A stretch of DNA of 64,000 bases, from the NCBI RefSeq assembly GCF_025766255.1, contig NW_026516819.1, positions 25,990 to 89,989 on the forward strand, read 5' to 3'. Source of the stretch: Zychaea mexicana. Taxonomy: Eukaryota > Mucoromycota > Mucoromycetes > Mucorales > Lichtheimiaceae. The position numbers and the translations under genes are program-made. Below the pieces are notes generated by a model. It did no database searches, was not told the origin of the DNA, and was given only the letters and a program-made list of their open reading frames with translations. This document shows positions 12,008 to 23,300 of this stretch, in pieces. Within the stretch, counting starts at the first letter, position 1. The number at the start of each line of letters is the position of its first letter.

Positions 12008-12583
12008 TTACCAAGGCTGTATCTCACTAAGGTTGTCATAGGGAAATTTTCCCCACTTTCCCTCTCTCTTAAGTCTATCAATCACCTCTTGCCTTCTGCG
12101 GGTGATGTCTTGCTTTCGTTTTTTTTCTATTTTTTTGTTCCTTCTGGCCTGGTCCTTCGAAGTAAACCGAGCAAAATGGCGGTGCAATTCATACAGGTGT
12201 TCTGCCGTCCAAACACTGTCGTTGTTCAGCAAAGGGCGGGAATACTCGTGATGTACACCATATGAGTCGGTGACAACCCACATGTTGTCCAAATACGAAA
12301 CATTCAACTCGGTTTCGTAACTACCGAATGTCCATAAAGGTTTATGGAAGAGTACCTTGAAACCTCTGTCCATGAGTTGCTGCATAGCAGTTCTTTTAGG
12401 GAGGCCTTGAACGTGGTGAACGTATACACGGATAAACGGTTTATCGAAAACCTCTTTCAAACTCTTTATCAAATCGCGGAAGACGTGAGTACAATAAGTG
12501 TCACCATTACGATGCGAAGTGATGGCAAAATCGTAGAGTTCTTTGTGGGCAGCGAGTCTTTGTTTATAGGTCGGTGTGAGCAT
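12008..12583 (-). CDS. hypothetical protein, paralogue of 11100-11820
   Basis: An uninterrupted frame of 191 codons starts at the ATG at 12583; the frame is open back to 12637, but the longer version adds only a charged stub. It carries IRVYVHHVQG, then AMQQLMDRGFKVLFHKP, then a beta-rich block (LNVSYLDNMWVVTDSYGVHHEY), and ends in a strongly basic helix (RRNKKIEKKRKQDITRRRQE) that could be a nuclear or nucleic-acid-binding tail. The shared motif with its downstream neighbour suggests tandem duplication on the same strand. No known domain is recognised, so no function is claimed. Confidence 0.5.
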   Translation of the reverse strand: MLTPTYKQRLAAHKELYDFAITSHRNGDTYCTHVFRDLIKSLKEVFDKPFIRVYVHHVQGLPKRTAMQQLMDRGFKVLFHKPLWTFGSYETELNVSYLDNMWVVTDSYGVHHEYSRPLLNNDSVWTAEHLYELHRHFARFTSKDQARRNKKIEKKRKQDITRRRQEVIDRLKREGKWGKFPYDNLSEIQPW

Positions 12584-12658
12584 ATTGGTTGAGCGAGAAG
12601 GGAGAATCGTGCATTTTTGCTTACGCAAGAAATACATATGCGGAAACTAAATGTTCTA

Positions 12659-12886
12659 TCAGCTATTATATGTGTACTCTTTCCTTTCAAAATAGACAGC
12701 TTTTAAAGCATCAAAGTATGCAATCATTAAAGGCGACAATTGTAAACCAAGTATTTCAATATAGCCATGAGTAGTTGTGTAAACTATGCAATAGAGCAAG
12801 TCGCCATGGGAGTTAATATCAATTTTAGCAAGGCCAGAATTGTAAGAATTGCCGAACCAAATCTCTGTCAATAAAGTAGAGAACAA
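12659..12886 (-). CDS. small hypothetical frame, uncertain
   Basis: A 75-codon frame with a mixed, non-repetitive composition (IWFGNSYNSGLAKIDINS, then YIEILGLQLSP). It lies directly upstream of the 12008-12583 gene on the same strand. It could be a separate small gene, a scrap of a third paralogue or chance. Nothing identifies it. Confidence 0.25.
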   Translation of the reverse strand: MFSTLLTEIWFGNSYNSGLAKIDINSHGDLLYCIVYTTTHGYIEILGLQLSPLMIAYFDALKAVYFERKEYTYNS

Positions 12887-12900
12887 AAAATGTGTTTGTT

Positions 12901-14327
12901 TTATTCGCCTCTTCTGCGTTTGCTAAGGTTGTTGCCACGGTTTCCCCGGCCGCGCACCGTTCCTATATTTCAAGGGAGGTATGAGCTATACTGATTATTC
13001 GAGCAATTCTATTTATTATATCCTCCTTACTTTGGCCATTTCCTCGGCCACGTTGAGCGTCAGCCAGAACAGAGGAATCGTTGGTGCCGGTGGATGGGGC
13101 GGACAGAGGAGCAAACGTGAGGGAAGGTGTCACTGTACTCGATCCAAGACCAAAAGATGGCACTGCAGCTGTGCTGATGGTGTTGGTGTTGGTGTTGGTG
13201 ATAGGTGTGATGATGGTGGTGTCATGCAAACTGCTAGAGGTCAAGGTGTCATATTGAGTCTATAATGAATTGTTTTGATAATACAATATGTATGCTTACT
13301 CAATATCACTGCCGTCTGCGCCTTGCTCAACCTGGGCATTGCTGTTGCTGTTGATGACATGGCTGGCATCTTGTCCCAAAGTACTACAAGCAGAGAACAA
13401 GAAGAAAAACATTTTAATCTACCTTATAGTTTCCTTCAATGAAGTACTTACATCAGCTCGCCAGCGATACTCGTGCTTTCATCAAAATTCGCTACATCTT
13501 TTAGCAATTTTCAATTATTTAAATTATTTGCATTTTACAGTACATGCTGTTGCCATTCATTGCCAAGAAATACCTTCCAACGTGCGCCGCCAAGCATCCA
13601 CCAACAAGAGGCGTGCCATCCACTGGCCGGTGCAAGCTTTGAGTGGAAACAAGTTCACAGCTCTGTCTTCCAACTCTGTGCAAGCAGCAATTTTGGCGCT
13701 GTCGTTTTTGAACGATTTCCAGCGGGTGCCACTTGCTACTTTCTACTTCAAGCGTAAGCCACTGCAGATAGTGGTGGTGAGGGGCTTGACATTAACCTGG
13801 AAAGTCCTAGTCTTTTTGTCATCCCAATTGAAATCACCCAGCACTTCTTTACCGAGCCACGCAACAATCTCCCAGTTGAACTGCTTTTTTCCCCATTTCT
13901 GGGGATTACCGTCTTCGCCGACGCCGGGTTCAGCATTGTTGCCAGCAATATCGATGTCTTCCAACTCACTTGTAGTAGGGTGGTCGACCGTTGGCTCGTG
14001 GTGGCTATACTTGCCGAGGGGTCTAACGGTGCTGGGTGCAATGGCTCCGTTGTTATCGACACCTTGTTGCCGAGCAGGTACCGCCATAAGCAACTGCTCA
14101 ACAGCGCCTTTGAGCTTCAAGTGCTCATTCTTCATTTCCAGCTGCTCGTTCTTGATGGTTTCAATGTCGCTTGCAAGACTGTCGATGGATGTAACGACCT
14201 TGGAAATATCGTCTTTCGTCGCACCACTGCCTTCGATCAATGACTTGATACCATTCAACTTGGCTTCAAGATTGATGTATGTATTGAAAACCATATCAGT
14301 GGAAACGAATTGTGGCTGTTGTGTCAT
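12901..14327 (-). pseudogene. five-exon coiled-coil protein with RG-rich end, one nonsense codon
   Basis: Five exons fit with correct phase throughout: 14327-13574, 13497-13452, 13383-13300, 13233-13031 and 12962-12901, together 383 codons. The N-terminal 120 residues form a helical coiled coil (KNEQLEMKNEHLKLKG). Next come an acidic linker, a conserved-looking block (FNWEIVAWLGKEVLGDFNWDD, SGTRWKSFKND), a Ser/Thr/Pro-rich region and a basic Arg-Gly tail (RTVRGRGNRGNNLSKRRRGE). One in-frame TAG lies at 13743-13745 and the frame continues beyond it. The splice sites are all intact, so inactivation looks recent, or the codon is an error. The architecture resembles the gene at 7623-8757: a coiled-coil N-terminus, a conserved core and basic motifs. 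The function is unknown. Confidence 0.55.
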
Positions 14328-14559
14328 TGTTATTGTTACAAGTTTTTGACGTAATAGAAAATAAGGAAGAAAACCAGGGTTCGGTTGTGATAATGCAGTA
14401 GCTGAATAAAAATTGAGAAATTGTATATATCATACCGCAAGGTATTTATTCTCAACGTGTTACAATGTGTAACTGTTTATTTGTCAGTTTTATAACCATC
14501 GTGCTGGCTCTACACTCTTCTTCTTTTACTAAACACCAATAACATTAACGATTGTTGAC

Positions 14560-15121
14560 ATGGAACCTACCTCGAAAACCCGTAACTTCACCTACCATTG
14601 CATGTGGTGTCAGCAACAACTCTTCAACCGGGATTACCCCAGGGACGAGCATATATCCAGTTGCATGCAAGAGACATGTCTCCAATTAGCAGAGACGAAA
14701 ACGAACACTCCACGTGGGTCGTCTGATTTTTCTAGAGGGTTAACTAGCATTGTTGTAAGTAAGAGGGAAGTAGGAAAGCCTCATGCATCAATAGGCACTT
14801 ACAAACTCGACAACATAGAATGCCTCTACCCTTGACCGATCGATGGCAATCGACGGCAACGGCGAGGATGATGATATGTATGACGACGGCTACCAAGATG
14901 ATGAGTCCATGCCTTCGCCCGTATCACCATCAGAAGACATGGTACAGAATGTGGCTCATCAGTTGTCGGAGCCCGATCAAGAGCCGTATCAAAAACCGGC
15001 TTTGCTTGAGGTTCCCGCCGAGGATCAGCAAGAGCAGCCCGACTACGAATACAGAAGAAGTGTTTTGTCCGGAAACGAGGAAACAAGCACCAAGATCATG
15101 GCTGCTTTCATGGCTCCATAA
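14560..15121 (+). CDS. small zinc-finger / acidic protein, two exons
   Basis: Exons 14560-14754 and 14819-15121 join in phase 0 across a 64-bp intron (GTAAGT...ATAG), giving 165 residues. The N-terminus has a C2HC-like finger (CMWCQQQLF, then H and C spaced as in TAZ/C2H2-type fingers). The rest is acidic and disordered (GEDDDMYDDGYQDDESMP). It reads like the N-terminal exon pair of a larger transposon-encoded protein, whose body would lie to the right. Instead the sequence past 15121 belongs to an oppositely oriented gene. So it is either a true short gene or a truncated 5' end. The family is not recognised. Confidence 0.48.
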
Positions 15122-16503
15122 TGCTTCATGATACCCTCGTGCTGAAGCAAACACCGTTCTATAGCATTAGTAAGTCTCTGCTCCCCTTGCGCCACGTCCC
15201 GGTTGCTGGCGTCAATGTTCATATCATCCGATATAACACCGAAATATGGCATATTCTGGCTTGGACCGAGTCTTTGCACCATACATCTTGCAAACAACGC
15301 ATTGAGCGTCACATCACTATCACCGTGATGAGTAGAACGATGGGATCGACATGATGTGTACTCCTGGAAATAGCTAGGACAACCATTGCATCTATATCCT
15401 GGCACAGGTGGGTCGAGTAGATTGACACGAGGAATCATATCCCTGACACGAGAAGCGGCAACAGAGTATCGGTCGGTTACATCAGAACGTTGGGAACCAA
15501 GGCGATATAAAAGTTCAGTGAATTCGTGCTCAAAAACCGCTTCTACATGCCGTCGTAGTGCACGATGGGCTGTGATGATATGCTGGTATGCTTCATCCGT
15601 CTTGACAAATACGTATTGGCGATCACGGCAACCATTCGAGCAAAAAAGGAGTCCGCTACTCTCATCGATGGTGAGACCCAAACGAGTAATCAGGTTGGCA
15701 CGCTCTGAAATTAAAAAAAAAAAACCACACACACACGCTTTTACTCATGCATGTGCACGTAAATGATTTTATCGCCATGATCTTACCTTGGTCCACGGTC
15801 GGCTCTTGTTAGTCGATTTCCGTTGCGTCTTCCTGCTGTTGGGATTGCTGTTGCTGTTCATCTGATAATGTTAAAGCACCTTGGGATGGTGGAAGCAATG
15901 ACATCAAAGAAGAAGAAGGCGATGAGGGCAATGGTGGTGACGGATTCAACATGGGTGATGGCGAAGGAGGCTGAACTGGCGTGCGGTTGCGTGGCATTTC
16001 ACGTCTTGATGTAACTGTTTGCCGTGGTGACATGGAGCGAGTTTCCTGCAAACGCGGCTCGCCACGCTGCTGTGTTGTAGTTGGATGCATCGTCGAAGAA
16101 GGTGGAGGATTATATTCTGGAAGATGAGCAACGGTGGCAGGATCAAGGCGTTTTTGGCAGAATCTTCGGAAATGAGTATGCACAGACATGATGCGCAAGC
16201 GTCTTGTACACTCTGGGCATGTCACAAATACTTGGTCCGGGGGAGAGATCCGTTCCACCACAACATCGAGTTTGGCTGCATAATAATTATGTCTTAGTAA
16301 AACTTTATGCGTGATATATGTTCACCAATAAACAATTGACATTGGCACAAAACCGACTTACAGCCATCGCGAAGTGTAAGTGTTACTTGCTGTTGATGAT
16401 ATTGCTTCCTGTGGGTGTTCATTTCCGCCGGTGATATGTTTGGGCAGTTGCAGTCTTCTTCCGGGGCATTTGTACGTCTCGTTCGCCGTTGACGGGATGA
16501 CAT
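15043..16503 (-). pseudogene. OrsD/DUF3505-like zinc-finger protein, N-terminal part of helicase-type element
   Basis: Three exons fit: 16503-16362, 16275-15787 and 15704 to about 15120, in phase. The order is a basic start, a C2H2-like finger (CNCP...HRKQYH), a second finger (VTCPECTRRLR...HFRRFC), a long Pro/Ser/Gln linker, then a Cys/His-rich region (LFCSNGCRDR, AYQHIITAHR, YRCNGCPSYFQEYTSCRSHRSTHH). The last block resembles the OrsD (DUF3505) region that in fungi often precedes RecQ-type helicase domains in transposon-borne proteins. An in-frame TAA (15809-15811) lies at the end of exon 2. The last 80 bases or so overlap the + strand gene antisense, so the true 3' end is unclear. It faces away from the helicase gene at 17750, separated by the CACGTG array. 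The domain call is by pattern only. Confidence 0.5.
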
Positions 16504-16659
16504 GATGAAGAATAATAAAAGTGACTAATAACAAAAGAATAGAGCCAAAGGAGGATGTGTGGTGAAAAAGACAAAGAGTTGTTATACCAGTAGCAAATAT
16601 AACGATTCAGAGCATTACACTACATACTATTTTAAATAGCATATCTGTATGTGACGCGG

Positions 16660-17350
16660 CTTATTCCTGTGCACTCTATTATTAAGGCATAGCAACCACA
16701 TGTGTTATGGAAATTATACTGCACAAAGCTTCTTGACGGTGATCGTTGGGATGGCTGCATTGCTAATTTAAGATGATTCTCGCGAATCCAAGCAACGTGC
16801 CTTTTGTTACCCATTTGCTTTCATGTCTGAAGGTGGTAACCACATGTTAAAAAAATATACTGAACACAGCTTCTTCATAGATACCGTTGTCATGGCTGCA
16901 TTGCTAATCTTAGATACTTCCTGAGAATCCACGCAACGTGTCTTTCTTTACCCGTTTGCTTTCATGTGTGAAGGTGGCTGCCACGTGTGTTGTAACGAGT
17001 ATACGGAAAAGGGTTTCTCGGTAAAGATCGTCTGGTTTAACGCGCTTACCCAAAAATCAGATCAACGTGTCCATTATTGCCTAAGCACTTTTGCAGTGTG
17101 GCGGCCACGTGTGGTGGTTTTTTAAGGAAAATCCCGGTAGATCCTATTGTCTTGCTCAATTGCTAATTTTAGATTTCCCTTAACAATAAAGCAACGTGTC
17201 TTCCAGCGTCTGTGCGCTTTCATATGAAAGTGGCTACCACGTGGGATGTTCTTTTTTTTTTCGGTCTTTACGCTGCAATGCCAGTGACGATCACACACTA
17301 TAGGCAGGAACTGTGCTTTTGCTTGAAATAAATCGTGTGCCACGTGTGCC
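16660..17350 (+). promoter_or_regulatory. tandem repeat array with six CACGTG/CACATG E-boxes upstream of helicase gene
   Basis: About five imperfect units of 103-144 bp follow one another. Each ends in GTGGCTACCACGTG or a close variant, preceded by ATTGCTAATTTTAGAT and CAACGTGTCTT-like words. The palindromic cores lie at 16697 (CACATG), 16841 (CACATG), 16982, 17106, 17238 and 17341 (CACGTG). CACGTG is a classic bHLH site. The array sits 400-1050 bp before the helicase start and also lies between it and the divergent OrsD-like gene, so it may drive one or both. Only the last two units are present before helicase copy 2. Confidence 0.6.
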
Positions 17351-20300
17351 TCGTTTATCTTTCTCAACAGCGTGCCACTTTTTTTTTCTTTCCTTTTCGA
17401 GTCACTTCCCGTTCCACCGTTTTCAGTGTAGCAGCATTCAATGAAATTCTTTCTTTAAATACTTCTGAAAGTCCTCTCTGCATCCACTACTACCAACAGG
17501 CATGTGTTTTTTTATTATTCGGATCAAAGTTGACATCAAGTCAATGCATTTACACGAGCTTCATATTCACAAAAACGGCAGCAATGGTGGCGCCATCATT
17601 TTCTCATATTACCCGCTTCTCTATAAGCATGTGGCAATGATTCTAGGACCACATAAACTGACAGAATACTAATACCCCTCATGCACAAAGATTTTGTCAG
17701 TCAGTTATCCCCCAATTTTTTATCCCAATCTATTCTTTCTGCTGTGACCATGGACTCTGATACCTTTACCATGCCCCAACTTGCCTATGACGAGTTTGCT
17801 GATGAATATGAAAATGTTGAAGCACTCAATGATCCAGCCTTCCGAGATGCTGATCGTACGATCAGTCGGTGAGTATCGTTCCATTACATATGCGTATATA
17901 CTTGTACCTGCCCAATTCTTATATCTACAACTGTTTGACTTGCTAGTGAGGACGCACGGGAAGTTTTGTACTGGCTCAATGATGGCGAACCTACCGTAAT
18001 GAACATGCTCACCGAAACCATGCGTACCGCAACCTTGGCATCAGCCGATCAAGCTGTCGAGCCTTCCATTTACATCGACAGCGATGACCTCAGGACCATC
18101 CGCTACCGGACAACAAGCGTTGATTTGACCAATATCCAGGTTGGTGTCGGCCGCCTCCTCGTCGACTGTCGCACGCAACTACAAGACCATGTATTGCGCG
18201 GCTATACCTTGCAGGAGCCTTTCTGTGATCGCTTCCATGAAATAATGGCCGATACCAGGACAGCCGATCCCTCCATCGCATTCTTCACCAGACCCGGCAA
18301 CCCAACAGCGAACGACGACTACCTAAAGGTCTTGTTCAGGCGCCTGGCAGTGCAACACAGTGACGAATTTATTGCAAGCGTGACCGAAAGCGGCGAGCTC
18401 TTGTGGAATCTCGCCGCTCTGTACGAGTGGCTGTCCCAATGTCGCAATTGATCCTCATGATCATGGTTCTGGCTCACATTACAAGTGGACAATCGGCGCG
18501 AGGTGAGGAGCTCGCATGCACGACAATTCGTTCGTCCGCGCGTGGGGCCAAACGTGGCATGTACTGGTACCGACAAAAGGTCATGCTGGTTCAGTACTAC
18601 TACAAGCGTCGTTCGAGAGGCACTGCCGATCGTTATGTCGCACGCTTCCTCAACAAGGAGCTAAGCGAGATTGTCCTGATGTACCTTGTACTGGTGCGCC
18701 CGTTCGAACGGTATGTGTATATTTCAATGGTTTTTTTTGGCTGTTGTTTGAGTGCTTAATTCATAGTACCGTTGTATCGCTAACTCGTCTGCATTCGCTT
18801 GTAGCTTTGCCTTTTATCAAACCCGGATGGGCACATCAGACGTGGTTGTTGGTATCGAGAACTACCAGAACTTCCTTTTTGTTGCGCACGGCAAAGTCGT
18901 GACCAGCCCTATGTTCAGTAAAGAACTGCACAGGTATGCTATCTACATTATATCACACAAAAATTAGGCAAAAAGGGAGAGAGAAGGACCTGATCAACAC
19001 GTACTTGCCATTTTTTCCTAGGTACACCCAAAGCCATATGGGTGCCGGTCTCGGGCTTCAAGCCTATCGCCATGTCGCCACCTTCTTCATGCGCCACCAC
19101 CTCCAACAAGGAACTCATCTGTTGTAAACAACAGAAGAGTTGCTTGCCCATCCTGACATTGACACGGTCGAAGGTGACAACAACGACGACGATATAACAA
19201 CATACGAGCAGCAGCAACAAGATGGGCGCCGACGAATTGTAAATCGATTCGATCCTGGGTTTTTCGATATGCAGGCGGCACATTCTTCTTCCGTTGCGGG
19301 CATGCACTATGCTCGAACGTCAAGCGATTTATGGTTTCTAACGACTGAATCGATCCACACGTTTGACCTCTGCTCGCGAGAATGGCAGAAGTTACTGCGT
19401 ACGTAGAGTCCATCCTATCTAACAGCGTAAAAGAAAAAAAGGAAGATCTGAACTGATTGAGTATTTCATTGATATACAGATATTGGTGATGCCATTGCGG
19501 CACCCACAACACAACCAGAGCGACAACCACAGCAACCGCAACCGCAACCGCAATCGCAATCGCAATCGCAATCGCAATCGCAACCACAGCAACAGCAACT
19601 GGCTTCCGGCCCTCCATTTCCACACCTTCCGCACCATATAAACCGCTTGCTCAATCAGGTCACCGAGCAGTTCATTGTAAATTTGCATCACAATGCCACC
19701 AAGGACTTCGCTCCTACCATCAAATATAAACGTAAGATACCTCTATTTTTTTGCTACCCATGGCTTCTGGCTTACGATCCTTCTCCTTGTACTCATCAAC
19801 TTTCTCCTATCATGCATACTGTCATTATCACCTCTAGCGATCCTCCCTGCCCATCTTATAGCTTTACGAACCTTACTCGGCGATCCAACGGCCAGCTTTC
19901 GCTCGCGCGAGCAAGCACTCGCCATACCTCTCATTATGGACCGCAAGCTGGACTTGTTGGTCATCATGCCAACGGGTATGGGCAAGAGTGTGCTCTTTTC
20001 TTTGCCCCCGCTCCTTGAGGAAGACAAACTCACGATCGTCTTTGTTCCTCTTGTGGCGCTGGTCGCTGACCACATGCGTCGTTTGACAGAATGCGGCATT
20101 TCTGTTGCGGAATGGCAAGGTTAGTAGCATTGTATTACATTTGAGAAAAAGACGAAGAGAAATTGTATTCAAGTCTGATCATGGACTTATCTTCTTCATA
20201 TCTTTATATAGACAATGCACCCACAGTACCGGACAGCCAAATCCTCCTTGCGCCAGTGGAAGCAATAGCGAGAACCGCATTTGTCGAGTACTGCTACGAA

Positions 20301-23300
20301 CAACAGCATCGTTTGGTACGTTTTGTTGTTGACGAGTGCCACCTTGGTCTGACGCAGCAGTCATTCCGTCCTGCAATGCATAAGCTGCAAGTCCATCGCC
20401 TCGTTCCTGTTCCTCTCCTTCTCCTCACCGCCACCTTGCCACCGACCATGGAGGACCAAGCCAGAATCCTCTACGCATCAAATTTCGCAGCGATCCGTGC
20501 CCAGTCTACAGAACGACCAAACCTTTCCTACCAGGTGTGCGCCCACCCCTCGAAGCAGAACGACGACCAGATACACGTCATTGCAAAACATCTGCTCCAT
20601 TTTGCGGGCCAACGTGGCATTCTTTTCTGTACTACCAAGGCAGAGGTCATTGACTTCGCTGGATACTTGCAAGCCCGTTTCCGGTACCGCCCCCTTAAAC
20701 CACAGTTTTACCATGCCGATCTGGACGAAGACACGAGGGCCGAACGACAGCAGCATTGGATGTCAAACGGGGGACTGATGATCACTACGAGCGGATTTGG
20801 CGTTGGCATTGATTCCCCCAATGTACGCTTCGTGTTCCACTGGAAGTTGCCGTATAGTTTGTTGGACTATGCCCAACAAACAGGTCGTGCTGGTCGCGAT
20901 GGGCTGCCTTCAGTGTGACGGGCGTACTATTGCATAGAAGAAGAAGAGGCAAGACTTGGCAGGCTAAGCCAACGGGATGAAGAAAGAACAAAAATCGCCG
21001 ACCGCGAACAGATGATGGCGTTTGCACAGGTAAATAACAAAAATTAAATAAAAATCTGTATGGATGTCAGTATGATTACAGTTGCTAATACGAGACTTTT
21101 ATAACAGTCAAACACCTGCCTTCGCTTTGAGATGTAGCAGTATCTTGATGGTGCTCCATTTCTGAACTGCCTCGCGGAAAACAGGCTCGAGAAGTGTAGC
21201 ATCTGCGACGATACTCCGTTACGTGCTCTGGACCTCACTGTATCTCGATCACCACCGCCATTATCACCTTCTCCAGGCAGTTTCCGATATTTTAGAGCTG
21301 CTCCAAACCGCTCACAAATACCACGACCCTCATCATCATCATCACCCCTCCAACGGCAGAGCTCAACATCGTCTGTGGGGTCATCTGCTGCTTTCGAGAC
21401 AGTATCGCGACAGGAAATTCCATTCGATCTGCCTGCTCCCTCTCCTGTAAGTTATGATGTTTTTTTTAATCAGTTGTCAAAATTATACTGTATTAAACGT
21501 GTCATTCCTTTTTGTTAGGCTTACCTCCAACGCATGCAGCAGCAGCAGCAGCAACAACAACAAGGCCCGAGCATCCATTCTCTTGGTGGCTATACTCGCG
21601 CCCAGCAGCAGCACCAAGAGCATCGCAGAAACCGACACGAGTTCCTGAGCCTATGCGAAGAAGCCGACGAAGAATGTGTCGTCTGTCGCGTCCGTGGTGT
21701 GCAACAATGTGGCTCGCATGCTCTTGACAAGGCAACACATGACGACTACTGCTTGCGGTGCTTCTGCGTGCATGTGAACTTCTTCGGCCATTGCATGAAA
21801 TACCGGTATGTAGCCATGACACATGCTTACCCCCTTCTTCTTGCAGCAACACTGACTTTTTGTCTTCTTTGTTTCATAGGCCAGGTGTATACTGGACTTG
21901 TGGAATATCAATCAATCATGCCATGAGCCATGGCAGAGAGACGAATGCCTGTAACCCTGCGATTTAACGCACCGTTTATCCCTACTGTTGGGCTGCGTTT
22001 CACACTGTTGGCTTTCGACCTGGCTTGCTCCAGAAGTGTCAAGCCATCGATGATTCCGTACCGCCCTTAGGTTCGAAGCAAGAGTATGCTCAGTGGCTCT
22101 CCCACAGAAACCGCAACGGTGAAAGCAATGCTATGTCACTGTTTAGAAAGTTAAAAAACACGACCTTCCACTTCCATCGATAATACTTCCAGTTCTGCTC
22201 TCTCCCTCTTCCTCCTCTCCCTTTCAATTCTTTCTCTGTATGGTTTTTTTTGTCCTGGTGACTTTTTTCTAAAATATATCATACTTGTACTTGCATCTTA
22301 CATTAGCCTCAACTTCTTTTTGTCATAACAATGTCGAATGCGAACAACAACAAAAAATAGCGCGTGTTCGTTGCTGCTTTCTTTATTCAGGGCCTGATTT
22401 AAAGACGATCGTTATTTTTTATAGTGAATAAAAGCGTCTGTTCGTTGCGTGATGTGTTTCTATCAAAGTTGCTGTTGCTGGTTGCTGTACCTTATTCGTG
22501 GTTGGGAAATGGCAAATAAAACATCTGTAAGAAGAAGGATTTGCGCCACCGCTGTCGTTTTTGCCTTCGCTGCATTCTACGCTTTCATTGGCTGTCTCCT
22601 CCGTGGACACCGTGGACATCACCACTGGCGCACAAAATTCTACTGCGCGCGATTTTCGCCCACAGACAATGTTTCGTTATGCACGTTTGTTCAAGATCCT
22701 GTTGAAGGCTAATGGAACCCATCAGTTTATAAATCGCATCCATAGCCAGCTGGCAAAGCTGTGTCAGAATTATATAGTTACAGCGGTATTTATTCTGCAA
22801 CATGAAAAAACGCGTTATATGATGTAGCTGAATAGACGTGGATGTACAGGCAAAAATACGTCAAATAGCTTTTGTAAAAGCAATCATCTGCTGGTTATGA
22901 TAAGACAAGTTAGCAAACAGTGGGTCAGTTTTATATATATATATATAAATGTATAGAACAAAGGAGAAGACGTATAGATTCATGGAAAAGTAACGATATC
23001 ACATATATTTGAATTAGACGTAGTTTTCAAAAACGTATTTCGGCAGTTGTGTATAAAAGGAAACAAAAAGATGAGCTCAGCATAGCTATAATATTATAGG
23101 AAACGGACGCTTGTTGACGCATTACGGTAGAATAAGAATGAATAAGAATAGTGACGATTTATCGCATCATAGAAACACAAAACAAAATCGTTGTTCTGGA
23201 ATGTCATTGGCATCAACCTCTTTATGAATGTCCAGCTCGCGCTGCAAGCCTTCGATGCTCTCTTCACCGCTTTCTGCGCGCATTGTTCCCATAACGCTTT

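Noticed and set aside
19121..19135. 11-base GT...AG stretch over the shared TAA as a micro-intron
   Set aside because: Far shorter than any intron here and has no branch site.
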